NCBI GenBank assembly: GCA_012845835.1
Contig: JABAKD010000014.1
Span: forward strand, 6,855,396 to 6,919,395
Length of the DNA stretch: 64,000 bases
Reading direction: 5' to 3'
DNA from: Undaria pinnatifida
Lineage: Eukaryota > Sar > Phaeophyceae > Laminariales > Alariaceae
The position numbers and the translations under genes were made by a program. The notes under the pieces were generated by a model. That model had not been told where the DNA came from. It saw only the letters and a program-made list of their open reading frames with translations, and made no database searches. Shown here in pieces: positions 1-13,760 of the stretch. How positions within the stretch are numbered: the stretch's first letter is position 1; each line of letters begins with the position of its first letter.

Positions 1-3000
1 TTCTCGGAACTATCTTTTGAACAATTCGTTACTTTGATAGGCGGAACTACCAATGTGACCGGGGCGTCTTCTACTACTTCTGCTACCCTTGACAATACAA
101 CCTGGGAGTCACCCCTTTGCGACGAGAAGGTGACAGACCGGACGATAACAGGTTCCTCCTCCTCCTCTTCTCTCTCGCTCTTCTCAGCGTTGGAACTGTT
201 GTCGTCGCAGTCTCGGCCGGGCATACCGTGGGGGAGGAAGACGTCTCGTACGCCAGCCCTGCTTTCAAGGGGAGAGAGAGGGACGGCCGAGAGGGACGGA
301 GAGGGAGGGAGGGGGCAAAGGGAACTGGGGAGACGGGGGCGGGGGAGGAGGGGGGGAGGGGAGGGAAGAGGGATTAGAAACGTTAAGCAAAACGAAAAAC
401 GAAAACGAAAGAGGGTTCCATTAAAAAACAATGCGAGAAAACTAGCAGTGACGTCGACTAGCCATGTTCGCGAACAGTTTTTGTTTTTTGGGGTGGAAGG
501 CGCAGAAAAAATAAATAAAGGTTCGCTTGAAATTGAGAATACGAGAGAACTATGTATGAAAAATTGTTCCTCCAAAGCGGAATACGAGAAACTGAAAGCG
601 ACTATTGGCTAGCCATGTTCCAAACAGAGGGGAGGGGGTCAATACAGTAACAAACAGAAAAATGGGTGGTAGCTTGCAAAAGGAAATACGGGAAAACCAA
701 AAAAATAGTTAATATCGATATCGATTATCCGTGCTTGACAAGACGTGGAGAGGGTAAAAAACAGTAATTATGTAAAAATGTAGCAGTGCCACACACACTG
801 ACGTTTTTCGATTCAACCTATTAACGTCGATCGAGCGTTTCTCATACGAAACATTTACCGCGTTGGAAGGAATGGGGGGGGGTCAGTCTCGAGCAAATCA
901 AAAGTGCAAAAGAAAAACTACAGACTAAGACGGAATATTGCTGCGGTAGTCGATTTTTGCAGTATCAAAGTATAGCATGGTATTGTCGTGCTGGCCGTCC
1001 AACAATGATTGTCATAAACAGCTATTGCACAGAAAGAACAAACCCGTCCGGCGGAACAGATAGTCTATTTGTGCGTTTTTTGTATAATATACTAGATTGA
1101 CTGTGTGTTACTTTTCATTCGCTACAGCAGCCAGGAAGGTATAACTCGATTATACGAGGTACCCCGCAAGATTTCTTCATTCGCACTTACTTTCACTTAT
1201 CACGAATACCGCATATTGGTTGTGCTAATAATGGCCACAACTCATCGCGCTGTACGTACAACGCATGAAAGACAAGAAATGCTGCATAATACTTACCCTC
1301 TCCCTGCGACCGATGCTTCAAACATTCCCATGGGGCCACGCTGCTGGTCGACGATGTCCATGTCATCAAGGTCAACATCACGGCCATCATCATCATCATC
1401 TGCTGTCACAGGACCTGAATAATAAGAATAAAGAGGGGAGGGGGAAAACAGGAAGGGGGGAGGGAGGAGAGGGGGAAGGGCAGGAATGGGGGGAGCAGAA
1501 AGGAGGGAGGGGAGGGGGGTGATGGGAGGTATCAACTTTGGAGGGAAAGCGCTGAAGTTTCTATCATATACTCAGCAATGGAACAACTGTGGAGTAAACA
1601 ATACCAGGTGCCAAGTACACGGTTGACGGTACTCGCCAAACATCAAACCCATATCGATGTCGCTTGTGGAAATACTTCATCATCTATGTGTACCGGCGGC
1701 AATGAGCATGACCTGGGACGGGTACAGGACTAAAGCTAACATTAGTTCAAGAGGTTCAAAACGAAATCCAGTGAACACAACAAAGAAAAAGACAAAACGA
1801 CACACCATACCAGGCCCCCAGAGGTAATAATTGATTGGAAAAAATGCAGGACGATGATTACACGACGAAAGGATGAATTAGTTTTGTGTAATAAAAAAGG
1901 ACGTTTTGTGGATCAATTTTACTATGGTTGTTTTTGGGATCAATATTTACTATGGTTATAAAGTAACCCCCTGAAAAACACTTTTTGGATATTTCCACTC
2001 GGCTTTAGGCTACCGCCCCTGTTCAGGGAAAAAATGATATTTATTTCACTTGATTCTAGAGTACCCCCCCGTCAAGGAAAATACATCTGCGGAGTACCAA
2101 ATTGTTTTCATGTAATGCACGCTGATGTACGCACGCAAAATCCACGTTCCGCAAAACAATTAACCTGTGTACGGCCAGACGCAACAACACTAGTTCAAAA
2201 TATCAAACTCCAAGAGCCAAATATTACGACACACACCGCGCAAACACCACCACACTTCAGCCAGCATCCCACCGATGATAAATCACTCACCCGCTCGGCA
2301 CGATGGCTTTTCGACCACCAACCCTGCACAACTGTTACGGATGCCGAAGACCATGTCCATGCCGCCGCCACCGCCACCGCCATCATCCTCCGTCACAGCG
2401 CCCGGAGTGCAGGGAACCTCGAAGGACATCTCCTCCCCCTCCTCCTCCGCGGCGGCGCTACAGATCTCGCTGGCGAGGTCGTGGGTGCGCGTGCTGAAGT
2501 CGATGCAGTATCTTGCTGATACACCGCCGCTGATGCTGACGCCGATGCTGGCGTCGTGGATGCTGATGCTGACGGTGTGGACGATGATGCTGACGGCGAT
2601 GGCGTGCTGTCAAGTTCCACGACGCCACAAGCACTCGGCGTTGGCGGCGTGCTGCCAAGGTCCTCCACGGTCTTAGCACTCCACGGCACCCTAGCCAACT
2701 CTTCGCACAGGTCCTCAATGGCGAAGTCGAGCGAGATGCACTCATCATCGAAGTCCTCCTGGTATTCCTTGCGGATCTTGGCGAGCTTAACGATGGCGGG
2801 GGCAGCCGCAGTCTGCATAATGCCTCCATCCTCGAAAGGATCGCCGCCCGCCAGATAGGACTCAATCACCACGCCGCAAATTGCTTTGGCCCCCCACTTG
2901 AACACCTTGAGGCCTACCTCAGGCTTGTTTGGCGGGCAGAGGCCTACAGCGGTCGGGAGGTGGGGAGGCATTCGGTCGGGGTAAGCTCTGGTGGAGGCCC

Positions 3001-4760
3001 GGCCGGCTCGAGTTCGACCGTGGCGGAGGAGAGGTCGACGAACTCGAAGGAAACCGCGCTGGTGTATTTTGGTTCTTCAAAATCGCTCGCGTCGTCGATT
3101 ACATGGTAGTACTCGACTTCGTCAACGTCGCTCGAGGAATCGAACTCGTTCGAGTGTCGCGTAGTCGGGTTCGTAAACGTCGCTCGAGCCATCGAAGCCG
3201 TTCGAGTTGTCGTAGTAGTCGGATTCGTAAACGTCGCTCGAGCCATCGAAGTCGCTGTCATCATCATCATCATCTCGAGAAAATCCGCAGACACCACCAT
3301 CATCACCGTCAAGAGCTTCATCATCGCCATCGTAGGAGTCGGAGGAGATGTCGGAAGCGCACTCGTCAAGATCATCATCGCCATCGTCGCAACAAGAGTC
3401 AGCGGAGATGTCAGGAGCCCCACCCTCCCAGCCCTCACCATCATCGCAAGAAGACCCAGCGGAGGTTTCAGAAGCACCACCATCGCCAAGATCATCAACG
3501 CAAAACGAGTCGTCAGAGATATCGGACGCACGCTCGCCCAACTGCTGCCATCATCGAAGGAGGCGTGGTCGGGCTCGAGATCACCATGGCCGTTGGACTC
3601 GTAGTCGCTTATGGTACACTCATGGTTGATGGAGTCGTCGCTGATGGTGGTCTCGTGTCGTCGTTGTCGCTCGAGGTGTCGGATGCGTCGCTGATGGTGC
3701 TCTCGTGGTCGTCGTTGTCGCTCGAGGTGTCGGATGCGTCCGTGTAGTGTACATCCTCAGCTTCGACAGTGCAGCACTCGTCGTCGCTGATGATGCTTTC
3801 GGCATGGTAGCCGTCGCCGATGGTGCTCTCGTTGTCGCCGTCAACACCGATGACGTTCTCGTCGTGAGAATCGTGACTGATGGTGCTCTCGTCGTCCGAG
3901 TCGTCGTTGGAGATGTCGGATACGCCCGAGTACGAGCAGCGCCTGCGGTATGGGTACGAGGGTCGCAGGTTGGAAGGGCCAAACAATTGATCAGATTCAT
4001 AGACGATGGATGCGAGGGCTCGCGCAGACTCTGCTACTAACTCGTTTGTTTGCAGCCGTCATGCTGTGGATTGCTTCCAACACTACGTGTACGTAGTACT
4101 TACAGAGAGGCATGCCACCTAGAGAACGAAAGAAGCCACGGGGGGCTGCGGCGCCAAGTGATCAGATCGTCTACCACACAGCAGTCTGGACTGAACGGCA
4201 TGCCGACGAACACAGCACCCACACATCTATTTTGCAAACTGCTCTTGAAATGCCCCAACTGCCAATGTCGCTGTCATGACAGAACACAGAACAGCACAGC
4301 AGGGCTGCCAATCGTCTTGCCTGTACTTTTGCAGGTCAGATGATGAGCCCTCGAACTCCTCTGGTGCAGTGCTGCTGATGCTGGTGCTGCTGGTGCAGCC
4401 GGCAGGGGCGAGCTCGGCTTGGGTTGCTACCGAAGTGTCGCTCTGCTGTTGTTGGGTAGTCTCGGCGGGTTGCTGCAGCCCGGCTTTGAAAACAAACAGA
4501 AAAGGTCTAGCCTCGCCGATGAAGGCAGCGCTGCTAGTTGCGGATGATGAACCCTCGGACTCCTCTGACGCTGTGCTGCTTGTGCCGGTGCTGCCGATGC
4601 AGCTGGCAGGAGCGAGCTCGGCTTGGGTCGCCTCTGAAGTGTCGCTCTGCTGGAGTTGGGTAGTCTGTTCGGGTTGCTGTATCCCGGCCTTGAAAACAAA
4701 CAGAAAAGGTCTAGCCTCGCTGATGAAGGCAGCGTTGCTAGTTGCGGATGTCGACGTCAT
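1..4760 (-). pseudogene. Gene A (unit 1): partial at the window edge, frames broken
   Basis: Exon 5 is cut by the window start (258 to 1). Exon 4 lies near 1,400-1,300 and has lost 2 bp before its donor. Exon 3 (about 4,030-2,290) has several 1-bp losses (for example near 2,477, 2,960 and 3,538), a loss near 3,610 and an extra 51-bp repeat copy. Exon 2 has a +2 change near 4,208 and a -2 change near 4,140, creating an in-frame stop between them. Exon 1 (from ATG 4,760) keeps two 68-residue repeats and stays open. The breaks suggest a pseudogene, but the run of small indels next to an assembly gap could be consensus error. Confidence 0.6.
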
Positions 4761-5047
4761 TGCCGCGGCGCGAAAGGAAGAATCGCAGAACAACCGGGGG
4801 ACGTCAAGTAGTAGAGCGCGTGCGAAAATCTCTAAAGCCTTCTCCTTTGCCAGGTGGATTGGCACGGGGTATCGATCGAGTTGTGGTCACGTAGAACGCG
4901 CGAGCTGGTGCCCACGTGATCAGGACCCACATGGTTTCCACGGCCAAAACGCCAAAACGTTGGAACTCCTCGTTTCTCTCGCAGATGTTCCCGCTCACCC
5001 ATCATTTTTGCTTTTGGGCCAATCACATTGCTGGGTTTTGTAGAAAA

Positions 5048-5071
5048 TATATATAGCTTCGCGCCCATTGG
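5048..5071 (-). promoter_or_regulatory. Candidate gene A promoter (unit 1): CCAAT plus TATA-like box
   Basis: CCAAT at 5,071-5,067 and TATATATA at 5,055-5,048, upstream of the ATG at 4,760. The TATA element differs by one base from units 2 and 3. Confidence 0.35.
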
Positions 5072-5678
5072 TTTGTCGCAGATCGTGAATTCGACAACAT
5101 TAACATTTTTGAGAAAAAAATGCAAACAAAACAACAAAACAGCAGCAGGGGCAACGCACATATTGGCGCATACAACACACATACATCTAGACACGTGCAT
5201 GGTATATGGTAGGGAGTCATATCGTCGCTTTTCAATACTGTAACTGGTATGTTAGGAGCATTTCATGACGTTATATTGCGAAGAGTCTAACGTAAAGCCA
5301 TACTGTATTTGGTATGTTAGAGACGTATCCTGGCGCTTTATGGGTGACTTGCCTTCTCAATAGCCCCCAGTTACTTTTACCATCGAACTTCGAAGCACGA
5401 CAGACGGCACATGCATGCGCCTGGCCCATCTGATACAAGGTAGAGTGGCGTGCGTCCTCGCTAGTTAGTGCTGTGTTGCCCAGGAAGCATGAACCGCGCT
5501 AAAGGGGGAGCCCAAACTATCCCGGGGTAGTGCGCGACGCTATACTGTGTAGGACGAGGTCGTGGCAATCGATTTCCACCACACTAAACTAGGGGCAAAC
5601 GCTACTAGTAATATGGTCCTGGGGTCCTGGTAGATGGCACCGCACGCACACAGGTCACGATGTAGTGTAGTATCGTGT

Positions 5679-6178
5679 NNNNNNNNNNNNNNNNNNNNNN
5701 NNNNNNNNNNNNNNNNNNNNNNNNNNNNNNNNNNNNNNNNNNNNNNNNNNNNNNNNNNNNNNNNNNNNNNNNNNNNNNNNNNNNNNNNNNNNNNNNNNNN
5801 NNNNNNNNNNNNNNNNNNNNNNNNNNNNNNNNNNNNNNNNNNNNNNNNNNNNNNNNNNNNNNNNNNNNNNNNNNNNNNNNNNNNNNNNNNNNNNNNNNNN
5901 NNNNNNNNNNNNNNNNNNNNNNNNNNNNNNNNNNNNNNNNNNNNNNNNNNNNNNNNNNNNNNNNNNNNNNNNNNNNNNNNNNNNNNNNNNNNNNNNNNNN
6001 NNNNNNNNNNNNNNNNNNNNNNNNNNNNNNNNNNNNNNNNNNNNNNNNNNNNNNNNNNNNNNNNNNNNNNNNNNNNNNNNNNNNNNNNNNNNNNNNNNNN
6101 NNNNNNNNNNNNNNNNNNNNNNNNNNNNNNNNNNNNNNNNNNNNNNNNNNNNNNNNNNNNNNNNNNNNNNNNNNNNNN
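5679..6178. other. Assembly gap, 500 N
   Basis: Exactly 500 unknown bases, a common placeholder size. The left flank matches unit 2 at about 20,200 and the right flank resumes at 27,650. The true missing sequence is therefore expected to be near 7.4 kb rather than 500 bp, if unit 1 had no private deletion. Reading frames drawn through the gap are meaningless. Confidence 0.98.
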
Positions 6179-6348
6179 GGTTGCCACGTGATACATGGCC
6201 TTCTGTTAATACTGACTATTGTGATTTTACCTGGTATGCTAAACGAGGGGGGGGGGGGGGGTGAAGGAGAGGGAGAGAAAGCGAGAGGAGGAGGAGCGGG
6301 GAGAGGGAGAAAGACGGAGATGTAGGAAGGGAGGAGGCCCGTGCTATG

Positions 6349-7522
6349 CTAGAGGTACAGAACGTCTTGTTTCATGGCTGATGGGGCTCCTGAATTAGAC
6401 AAGCAAACTAGCCAATATCGCTGTAATACCGTTCGTGTTTTGCAACCTAGTTGGGTGTCGTTGTGTGTATAGGTATGTTGTAGTATCATGCGGTAACGCC
6501 TCTTCATCGGGTTAGGAATGCCATTTTCATTTTTTTCCCGAGTCAGGTTCTGGTGAGGTATGTAGCTCCTCTGCTGTATTGTACGTATCTGTAGTGACGC
6601 CCCTGATAAAAGGTAGGTGCACCTCTGTCGTTTCATGCCTCAGAGAGGGACAGAGACAGACAGAGACGGACAGAGACGGACAGGGCAGGAGGGAGGGAGG
6701 GGAGAGAGAAATATGGGAAAAGAGAAAGAGAGCAAGGGTGAAAGAAAGGCCAATGTAAAGACTCCTTTTATTGCCACTCGGTGTGGTTTTTCTTACCTAC
6801 TACTGATGTTTCCAAGTATATCTACAGCGGTATCGTGGGCACAGGCGATTTGGTGCCGACATGAGGTGGGACGACAAGGGCTGTGTGATGGTGTCCCATG
6901 TTGTCAGGTGTCAAACGAGCAAAAAACACAGGTGTGGTATACCTGTCCTGTTCTCCTCCTCGGTCCCCATGGCTTGGCTTTTATCGAGCGTATCGCATGC
7001 GATGACAATTGAACCAACGAGCAGTGGGTATACCGAACTCTCATGTGCGATGAACGGTTTATTGTGAAGGCAACACAAGCACGCTGCTCCAACTCGATAT
7101 TTACAGTCCCACTCGTACATACTACAAAAACTGACGGGGGCCACATTTGTTTTTTACAACGTTGAGCTTCCGTGCTTTTCGGTTTCAGAATATGCACCGC
7201 CACACCAAGGTACCATGGGATTGTATTGTTTGTTGCGCTGTGCCAACGAAATATTTGGCATGGACGCGTTTTTGAGCGAGTTATATTGATGAGAGCAAAT
7301 CGCGCGAGACGTCTATACACCATTCAAATAAAGTGAAAACGATGGCACCCCCCTTTTTTTCGTCTTTTTTTTCTTTGTTGTTTCTTGTCTTTATTGTCTC
7401 ACCTTTGCTTTTCAGTTTGTGGACAAGGTGTGCGTCACATTTGTCGTCACTTCTCCAACCCCCCCGGTACACGGCTTCATTTATTCTATCGCGCAGAGGC
7501 TTCAGCATTCCCACGCCGTAGC
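6349..7522 (-). pseudogene. Gene B (unit 1): same locus with small indels
   Basis: All four segments of the unit 2 locus are present in order. The last segment (stop at 6,349) and the first (from 7,522) are unchanged in frame. The second segment has a 3-bp in-frame difference and a 1-bp loss just before its donor. The third has 1-bp changes at its acceptor side and within. These shift the frame unless they are consensus errors. Confidence 0.35.
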
Positions 7523-7715
7523 CTAGTGCACTGTTCGTTTTACGTCCGTGACGTCGTTTGGTAAAAGAAAACGGCTTATTGTCAAGACTGATGAAGACGA
7601 CACACATGCCGATCAAATAGCGCAGGGTATACACAGCGACCAAGCAGGCGAGAAGAAGTGCCCTTTTCTCGACGGCCTCGAGTAGTAGTAGTCGTTATTG
7701 TAAGTCTAGCATTAA

Positions 7716-7748
<33 letters not shown>

Positions 7749-9842
7749 AGTATGCGACACGTGCTACGACGGTTATAGTGCAACACTTTCTTTCTGAAGA
7801 GGCTGCTCAGGACTGATTTGATATACTACTCTTTACCTCACCCAAAAAAAACATTTGGAATTATCTAAGCTGAAAATGGAGCCCGATAACGAAACCATGG
7901 CCTAGGCGTAAAAATTATTCACAGAGTAAGAAACAAGATTGGCCCTCCACCGAATTTGAAATATGGAATCCCGTCATTCAGAAAAGAAAAAAATGCCAAA
8001 ATTGGCCACCTCCATCCTCGTCATGCTTAGCTCATGGATGCTGAAGATGATGCCGGCCCTGCGTTGAGTGTGGGATGCACCACCAATTAATCGACACGTA
8101 CGACAACACAGCGAGTGATAGTGTGAATTCGTGTTGGTTTTTTGGTCCAAAAGCGCGAGCGCGAAAACGTCTATAAACCCCTAAGTTCTAACCCGCGCCT
8201 CGATACTAGTGGGTAGCACTTTTCGGCCTACAGTCTAAACATTTTCCAAATGGCGGGGAACCTTGACTCAAAATCGTCGGAAACAAGCTGGTTGTGCTTT
8301 GTATTGGACGCATGGTACGGCAGAGGTATCAGTTTTCGTCTGAAATGAATGGTTTCTCAATGACGGGGCTCCTTATTAACACAAAATCGTCGGAAATAGG
8401 CCTTTTTTCTCATTACTCTCGTTAGTGTACCTTGGCCATGGGACTTCTTCATCCGGTAGCCGTGTTATTTTACTCCAAATCAGTTTGTGGGGGAGGTTTT
8501 AAGCTAGCTCCCAAATTGAGGAATCTCAGAAGAAAAGTGGTGCACCTTTATCGTAGCACGTGTGCGTCATTGCAAGCCCACGGGGTTGTTGGTCAGATTG
8601 CACTTTCAGTTTTCGCTCACGGTTTCTTCTTCGAATGTTGTTAATATTATTAGTCACACATTAAATAAGATATGAGCTCCTCTGAAGTGAATAGAGAAAA
8701 AACGTCGTGCATACGTCTACCGTATGATAGCATGTGTGTGCGTTCTGGCACGGTCAACAAGACGGCCAACCATATCACTTTTACAGCGAACAGTGCTCTC
8801 ACGCCAACACGCGTGCCGTACAACAATGCAACTTATTGGCATCACATATTAAGCCGTTAGACAAAATAATTTGGCGCTTCAGACGAAAAAATGTCGGAAG
8901 AATATGACTAGTTGTGGTTACAGCTTCGGCCACACCAAGCAGGCGGGGGCTATCGGGGTGTCCGCACAGCACTGCAAGGACCTGGGTACCATGTGCTACC
9001 TCCGATATGTGCAAAGCATGGTGATACGCGTGCTGTTGCTCGCTCTTACTACAGTAGTAGGCTCTCTGAAAAGACCGCCTTATGATTCGGTTTTGTTTTT
9101 TTTTGGGGGGGGAGTCGTTGTACGTGGGTCCCAAAAAAAAAAAGGATAAAAGGAACGATGTATAACAAAGTTGCTCGAGCTGTACCCTGTTTTGCGTCGT
9201 GCCTTCTGTGTCTCGCAATCGGTACACACGTGCGCACGACGCCACCAGCAATAGATACCGCTCCCCACTTTCCACAGCCGGCGGGGCGGGAGCGGGATGC
9301 CGCAGGGGAGGGAAAGGGTGTCTTCCCTTCTTCCGCCCGGTACATGCCTTTCCGTGTTTATACACCACATGCTAGACATATGGCGTGAATACAAGGACCG
9401 GTGGGTGGGTCGGGGTTGGGATTGGGTGGAGGCGTGGGGGGGGAGGGGTTGGTTTTGGGGGGGGGTGAGGGTTGACGCGGGCAGGGGGAGAGCCTACTAG
9501 CAACTCACAGGTTGCAGCCACATTTTGGTCATCTGTAGCTGAAAGAGCCGAGACAGACACACCGCCAAACCCTAACCCCACACACTATTGCACCTCTATC
9601 CCTAACCCCCAATCATTTCCTCAGTTAGACGGCTTCATAGGGCACAGCTGCAGATCGGTGTTGCGTTTACCGTGCACTCTGCCGTGCGTTCCTGCTTTCG
9701 TAGGCTAGCTTTGATATATACGGAGTACATACTATAGTCTATATATAGTCTATATCGCACGTCCGAGATTTCCCAATGCTTAGGAGTGGGAAAAAAAACA
9801 TGGCATTTCGTGTATGTGCGCGCCGAACGAATCTATAGGGCA

Positions 9843-10077
9843 ATGAATCCTTCGCGCTGCGATATGTGTCATAAAAAACAAGGCGAACTCCAAGCAGAGC
9901 TAGCTGTCGAAGAGCTACGCAACACAAGAAAATCATTTCAAGCACTTCGTCATAGGACGTGCAGTAGTACCTGGTGCGGTCGAGGCTACGGCTAAGGGGA
10001 GCATTGTAAGAGAAACAGCGGTTGAACGGCAGAGCGAGAGGTCATATTATCTTGACACACTGAATTGCACCCACGTT
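9843..10077 (+). pseudogene. Unit 1 copy of the small CxxC frame, frameshifted
   Basis: Matches 31,324-31,563 but lacks two bases near 9,930, after which the frame shifts and stops at about 9,995. The rest of the sequence is intact at the DNA level. Confidence 0.3.
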
Positions 10078-11359
10078 TAAACTACTTGGAAATATTGTGG
10101 GGTCATTCTTACACTTGGTCAAGTAGTAAATGTGTAACAGAGTTGTGACAGTCAAGTCAAGCGAGGTATATTCCATGGCGGCACACCCCTCGCTTTGACC
10201 TTAGCCCCCCCTAAAAGCGTACTGCAGCCTACGTTAATTCTGGTGTTGTTTACCATTCATTGTTCCCGGACTGTAATAATGATGCGTGAAGTATCTCGGT
10301 CCACGAGCTAGTGAGTGCGTGTTGACCACGATAAAAGGGACAAAAAACGAAACAAGAAATACGGCACTAGTATAGAGAAAATTACACATTATTATATGTT
10401 AGACGCGCGCAAAGGAGGACAAAGTAAATATGTTCGAAACCCATTGAGAAGTTTTACAGTAAAAAATAGATAATACAAGCCGGTTCAAGCAAAAAAACTC
10501 GAATTCTCTCCCTCACGAATGCCGCTCGCAATATCTAGTCAAAGAGTGGATATTTGGTATCATACTGACTCCAATGACCAATGGAAGAGGGTGACATGGC
10601 CAGTTTTGTTTTTACGGCCTCGGGCTGCCTCTAGGAGCGAAACTCGTATCGACCAATCAATGCGGGCCTTCATTTTTTTTTTGATACCTGGTAATATTCA
10701 GGTTTTTCGCGAGCGGCAGGCGAGAAAAAAATCGCACCGCATTTAGCACGAACCGGTTCGAGGTACACTCCAAGGCATGTCTGTAGGGTTTTTCGCGCAC
10801 AAAATCGAAGATCTGACCTGATTGTGTTCAACATTAAGCAAAATCTAGCGAAAAAACTGGATCATACACCAAAACCAAGTAATTTGAAGGAAATAACGTG
10901 TCTTATTCATTTTTACGCACAAAAGTCCAAACGTCCACGCCGTATTTTAGAGAGATACTCTGAAGTTTGGCACACGTGTTCTACGTGCCCATTCCGAGGT
11001 CTGACCTTCGGGGTTTTTCTCTTCTTTTTTTAAGCCGAAAGTATTTGGGCTAAGGTGGTCCACATTTTTCGAAAATATTTACTAGCGAAAAATCAGGCAA
11101 CGAAAAAGACATCGGGTGAGGTCGTTACAAGGGCACAGAAGACATGGCGAAAATTCACGGCCTGAATCGAAAAAACGGCGTGGACATTCGCCAGGGAATA
11201 CATTTGGGGCTTTTAACGTGAACCAGGCTGTAGGGACTTGGCATAAAAGGGGCTAAATGATCAACTAGTTGGATTTTAAAAGACCATATACGATTAACAA
11301 TATAGCAAGGTTGTCTTCGATGGGGCATACTGACTGGTACCAAGAGTGTTTATGTGGGG

Positions 11360-11690
11360 CATAGCGACTTACCGAAGTCGGACTTTAGCAGTGCCGAACT
11401 TACCGTCGTGTTGGGTACACCGGTATTGGAGGACTTACCGAACTTGCCGATGTGTCGGGTACCGATATCGAGTTTATACCGAAGTTGCCGAAGTGTCGGG
11501 TACACGTATCGATCCCGTACCAAACAAATACCCGTACCCCCGGCATTGTGGCCGAGAGTATTCCGGTACCTGGGGTACGGGTATCGAAACCGTACCGCAA
11601 TAACCGAAAGTGACGGGTACCGGTACCTAACGAGTTCGTACCGACCTTACCGGGTGTCGGGTACCGCTATCGAGGGCGGACGGTTCCCAC
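11360..11690. repeat. Degenerate short-period repeat rich in GGTACCG/TTACCGA (unit 1)
   Basis: About 330 bp built of recurring TACCGAA, TGTCGGGTAC and CCGTACC elements at irregular spacing, many of them self-complementary around GGTACC. No gene is seen. The unit 2 copy is 32,866-33,185. Confidence 0.6.
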
Positions 11691-13576
11691 GATAACATCC
11701 AACTACAAACGCGAAAAAATGCATTTCGTACTATACACAAAAGGCGAAACAGGCAATTGTTAATGGAGATAATTGGCATCGATATTTGAGTTTTGACATT
11801 GTCGGCGGGTAAAATGAAACAATTATCAAAATTTCAGCTTAGTGGGGGCGAAATGGTTAAAACACAACAATTGCAACTCCAAATACGGCACGTTTCCTAT
11901 GCACAATTCATCCACCAAACTCGTGCACAGCTTCTCACAACAGTATTTATTTGAAGAAATGCAATTAGATACCACTAACCGCCCATATACCTGCCCCGTT
12001 ATGGGCTCTGCGCTTCGAACGCCCCACTGGAAAAAAAGCCTTCTATAATCTCGTATGCCAACAACAACAGCACCAACAAAAAGCATCAATACCAGTCAGT
12101 CTCCTCCTCATATCATACTGCCCCTCTTGTATCCTTGTCGTGTTTTTGATCGCGTTCAGCTCGGCCTGAGGAAGGTTAAGGATAACGAAACCCTCCCTGG
12201 CTTCTCCAACCGGGGCCACGTGGAGGCATCGATCTTTCCCGGTCACCACAACCTTTCCGATCGGAATGGAAGCGGGACAAATGCCGTCACCTCTAGAAGA
12301 CACGCGTCCGTGCCTCCGTTAGCGATGATATCCATTCGTCTCTACCTACCTACCAAACAAATTACACAATGCCCTACTTTACCCTCCACTCCCCGAAGAA
12401 AACACTCGTCCATGCTCTCTTAGGAAAAAGAAACTGCCATTCGCATTTACCCACGCACAAACACTTACCCTGCCTTAGCCCCCCCCATAAAAAACATCGC
12501 TCATTTCTACGTACGTACGAAAACCTTTCCCTACCTTACCCCCCAAGAATCTCGTTTGTATCTGTAGTACCTACGTACAAAACCATTAGACTATAGAAAA
12601 AACTTACCCGTGTATTACACCACAAGTACTAACAACCCTGATAAAACCATCCGCCATGTACATGCTACAGCAGTATAGTAGAAAGTGCAATGGTAAAAAA
12701 TATATATAGTCTATACCCTGGTATTGGATTTTGCTTTTAACCACCTACAGTAGTACACAAGTAAGTACCCTATTGCTACTTTAATAAGTAACCAAACCGG
12801 TACACTACTACTACCTATAAAACAATAATTAATGAGAGGATATTAATACATCAAAGGTTCAGATAATTATTGGTACGTATGTCAATTGGTTATACGTGAC
12901 AGGTAGCATAATACAATGTCATTTTATTTTATGTTAGGTTTGATTTATGAATCTCACTACAGGCGGGCGATCGATCTAGTGCGCAGCTTGCAAAGATGAG
13001 TATCGACCCTAAAGTCGTCGAACACACAGCTGACGCCGTGTCAATATTTTTGTTAAAAGTACCTACCCACCCCCTCTAGAAAATGCTATTCGTCTCTAAC
13101 TACAAAAAATCTTACCCTACATCGTCCCGTCCCCCCAAGAAAACACGCGTCCGTGCTCTCATAGCCAATCGTATCTACCTAACCACAAACAACAAACCCT
13201 ACCTTACCCCCCCCCCCCAGCTACGGTCTACGCGCCCCCCCCCCCCCGCCCCCCGTATACATGAAGCCAAACCACAGCAACGTCTACAACCAACCGCGCT
13301 AAAATAACTCCCCAATGAGTACCCCCCCCAAAGGTTTATCGTACAGGTTCCCCACCGACCCCCGACCGACATCACTCACTGCGGAATCTCCCCCGAGTTT
13401 TTTATGCTTCAAGTCTAGAAAAAATGGGAGGGGACCGCAGCGATCGATTGTTCGAGTGATCCGTACCAATCAGATATCGACCTCGTTATAACTGTATGTG
13501 AATCATGGGGGGCCCCGCATGCACGATATAAAGCCGATTCTTCATATTTGGATACATACAGTAGTACAGTAGTCGT

Positions 13577-13760
13577 GGTCCCTCTATAGTGCGGTGCATT
13601 GCCAGACGATAAAACACGCACTAAAGTGGGACCCCGAGCTATCCCGGTATAGTGCGGCATAGCATAGTACTCTGTAGGACGAGGTCATGCCACGCGATGT
13701 TCACCGCACTAAACTGGGACCTCGCACTAAAGGGTACAGTACCGCCACTAACGCGGGACC
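13577..13760. mobile_element. MITE-like element with ~18-bp terminal inverted repeats (unit 1)
   Basis: The ends read GGTCCC...AGTGCGG and the inverted counterpart CCG(C)CACTAACGCGGGACC. Internally it repeats CGCACTAAA-type motifs and has no coding potential. The unit 2 copy is 35,093-35,275. A related, more diverged sequence sits elsewhere in the unit (20,014-20,124). Confidence 0.45.

Noticed and set aside
5540-6196. Reading frames across the N gap
   Set aside because: They consist of unknown bases.
9565-9610. CCCTAACCC words resembling telomere repeats
   Set aside because: Only two or three scattered copies in a C/A-rich stretch, present identically in units 1 and 2. No array.
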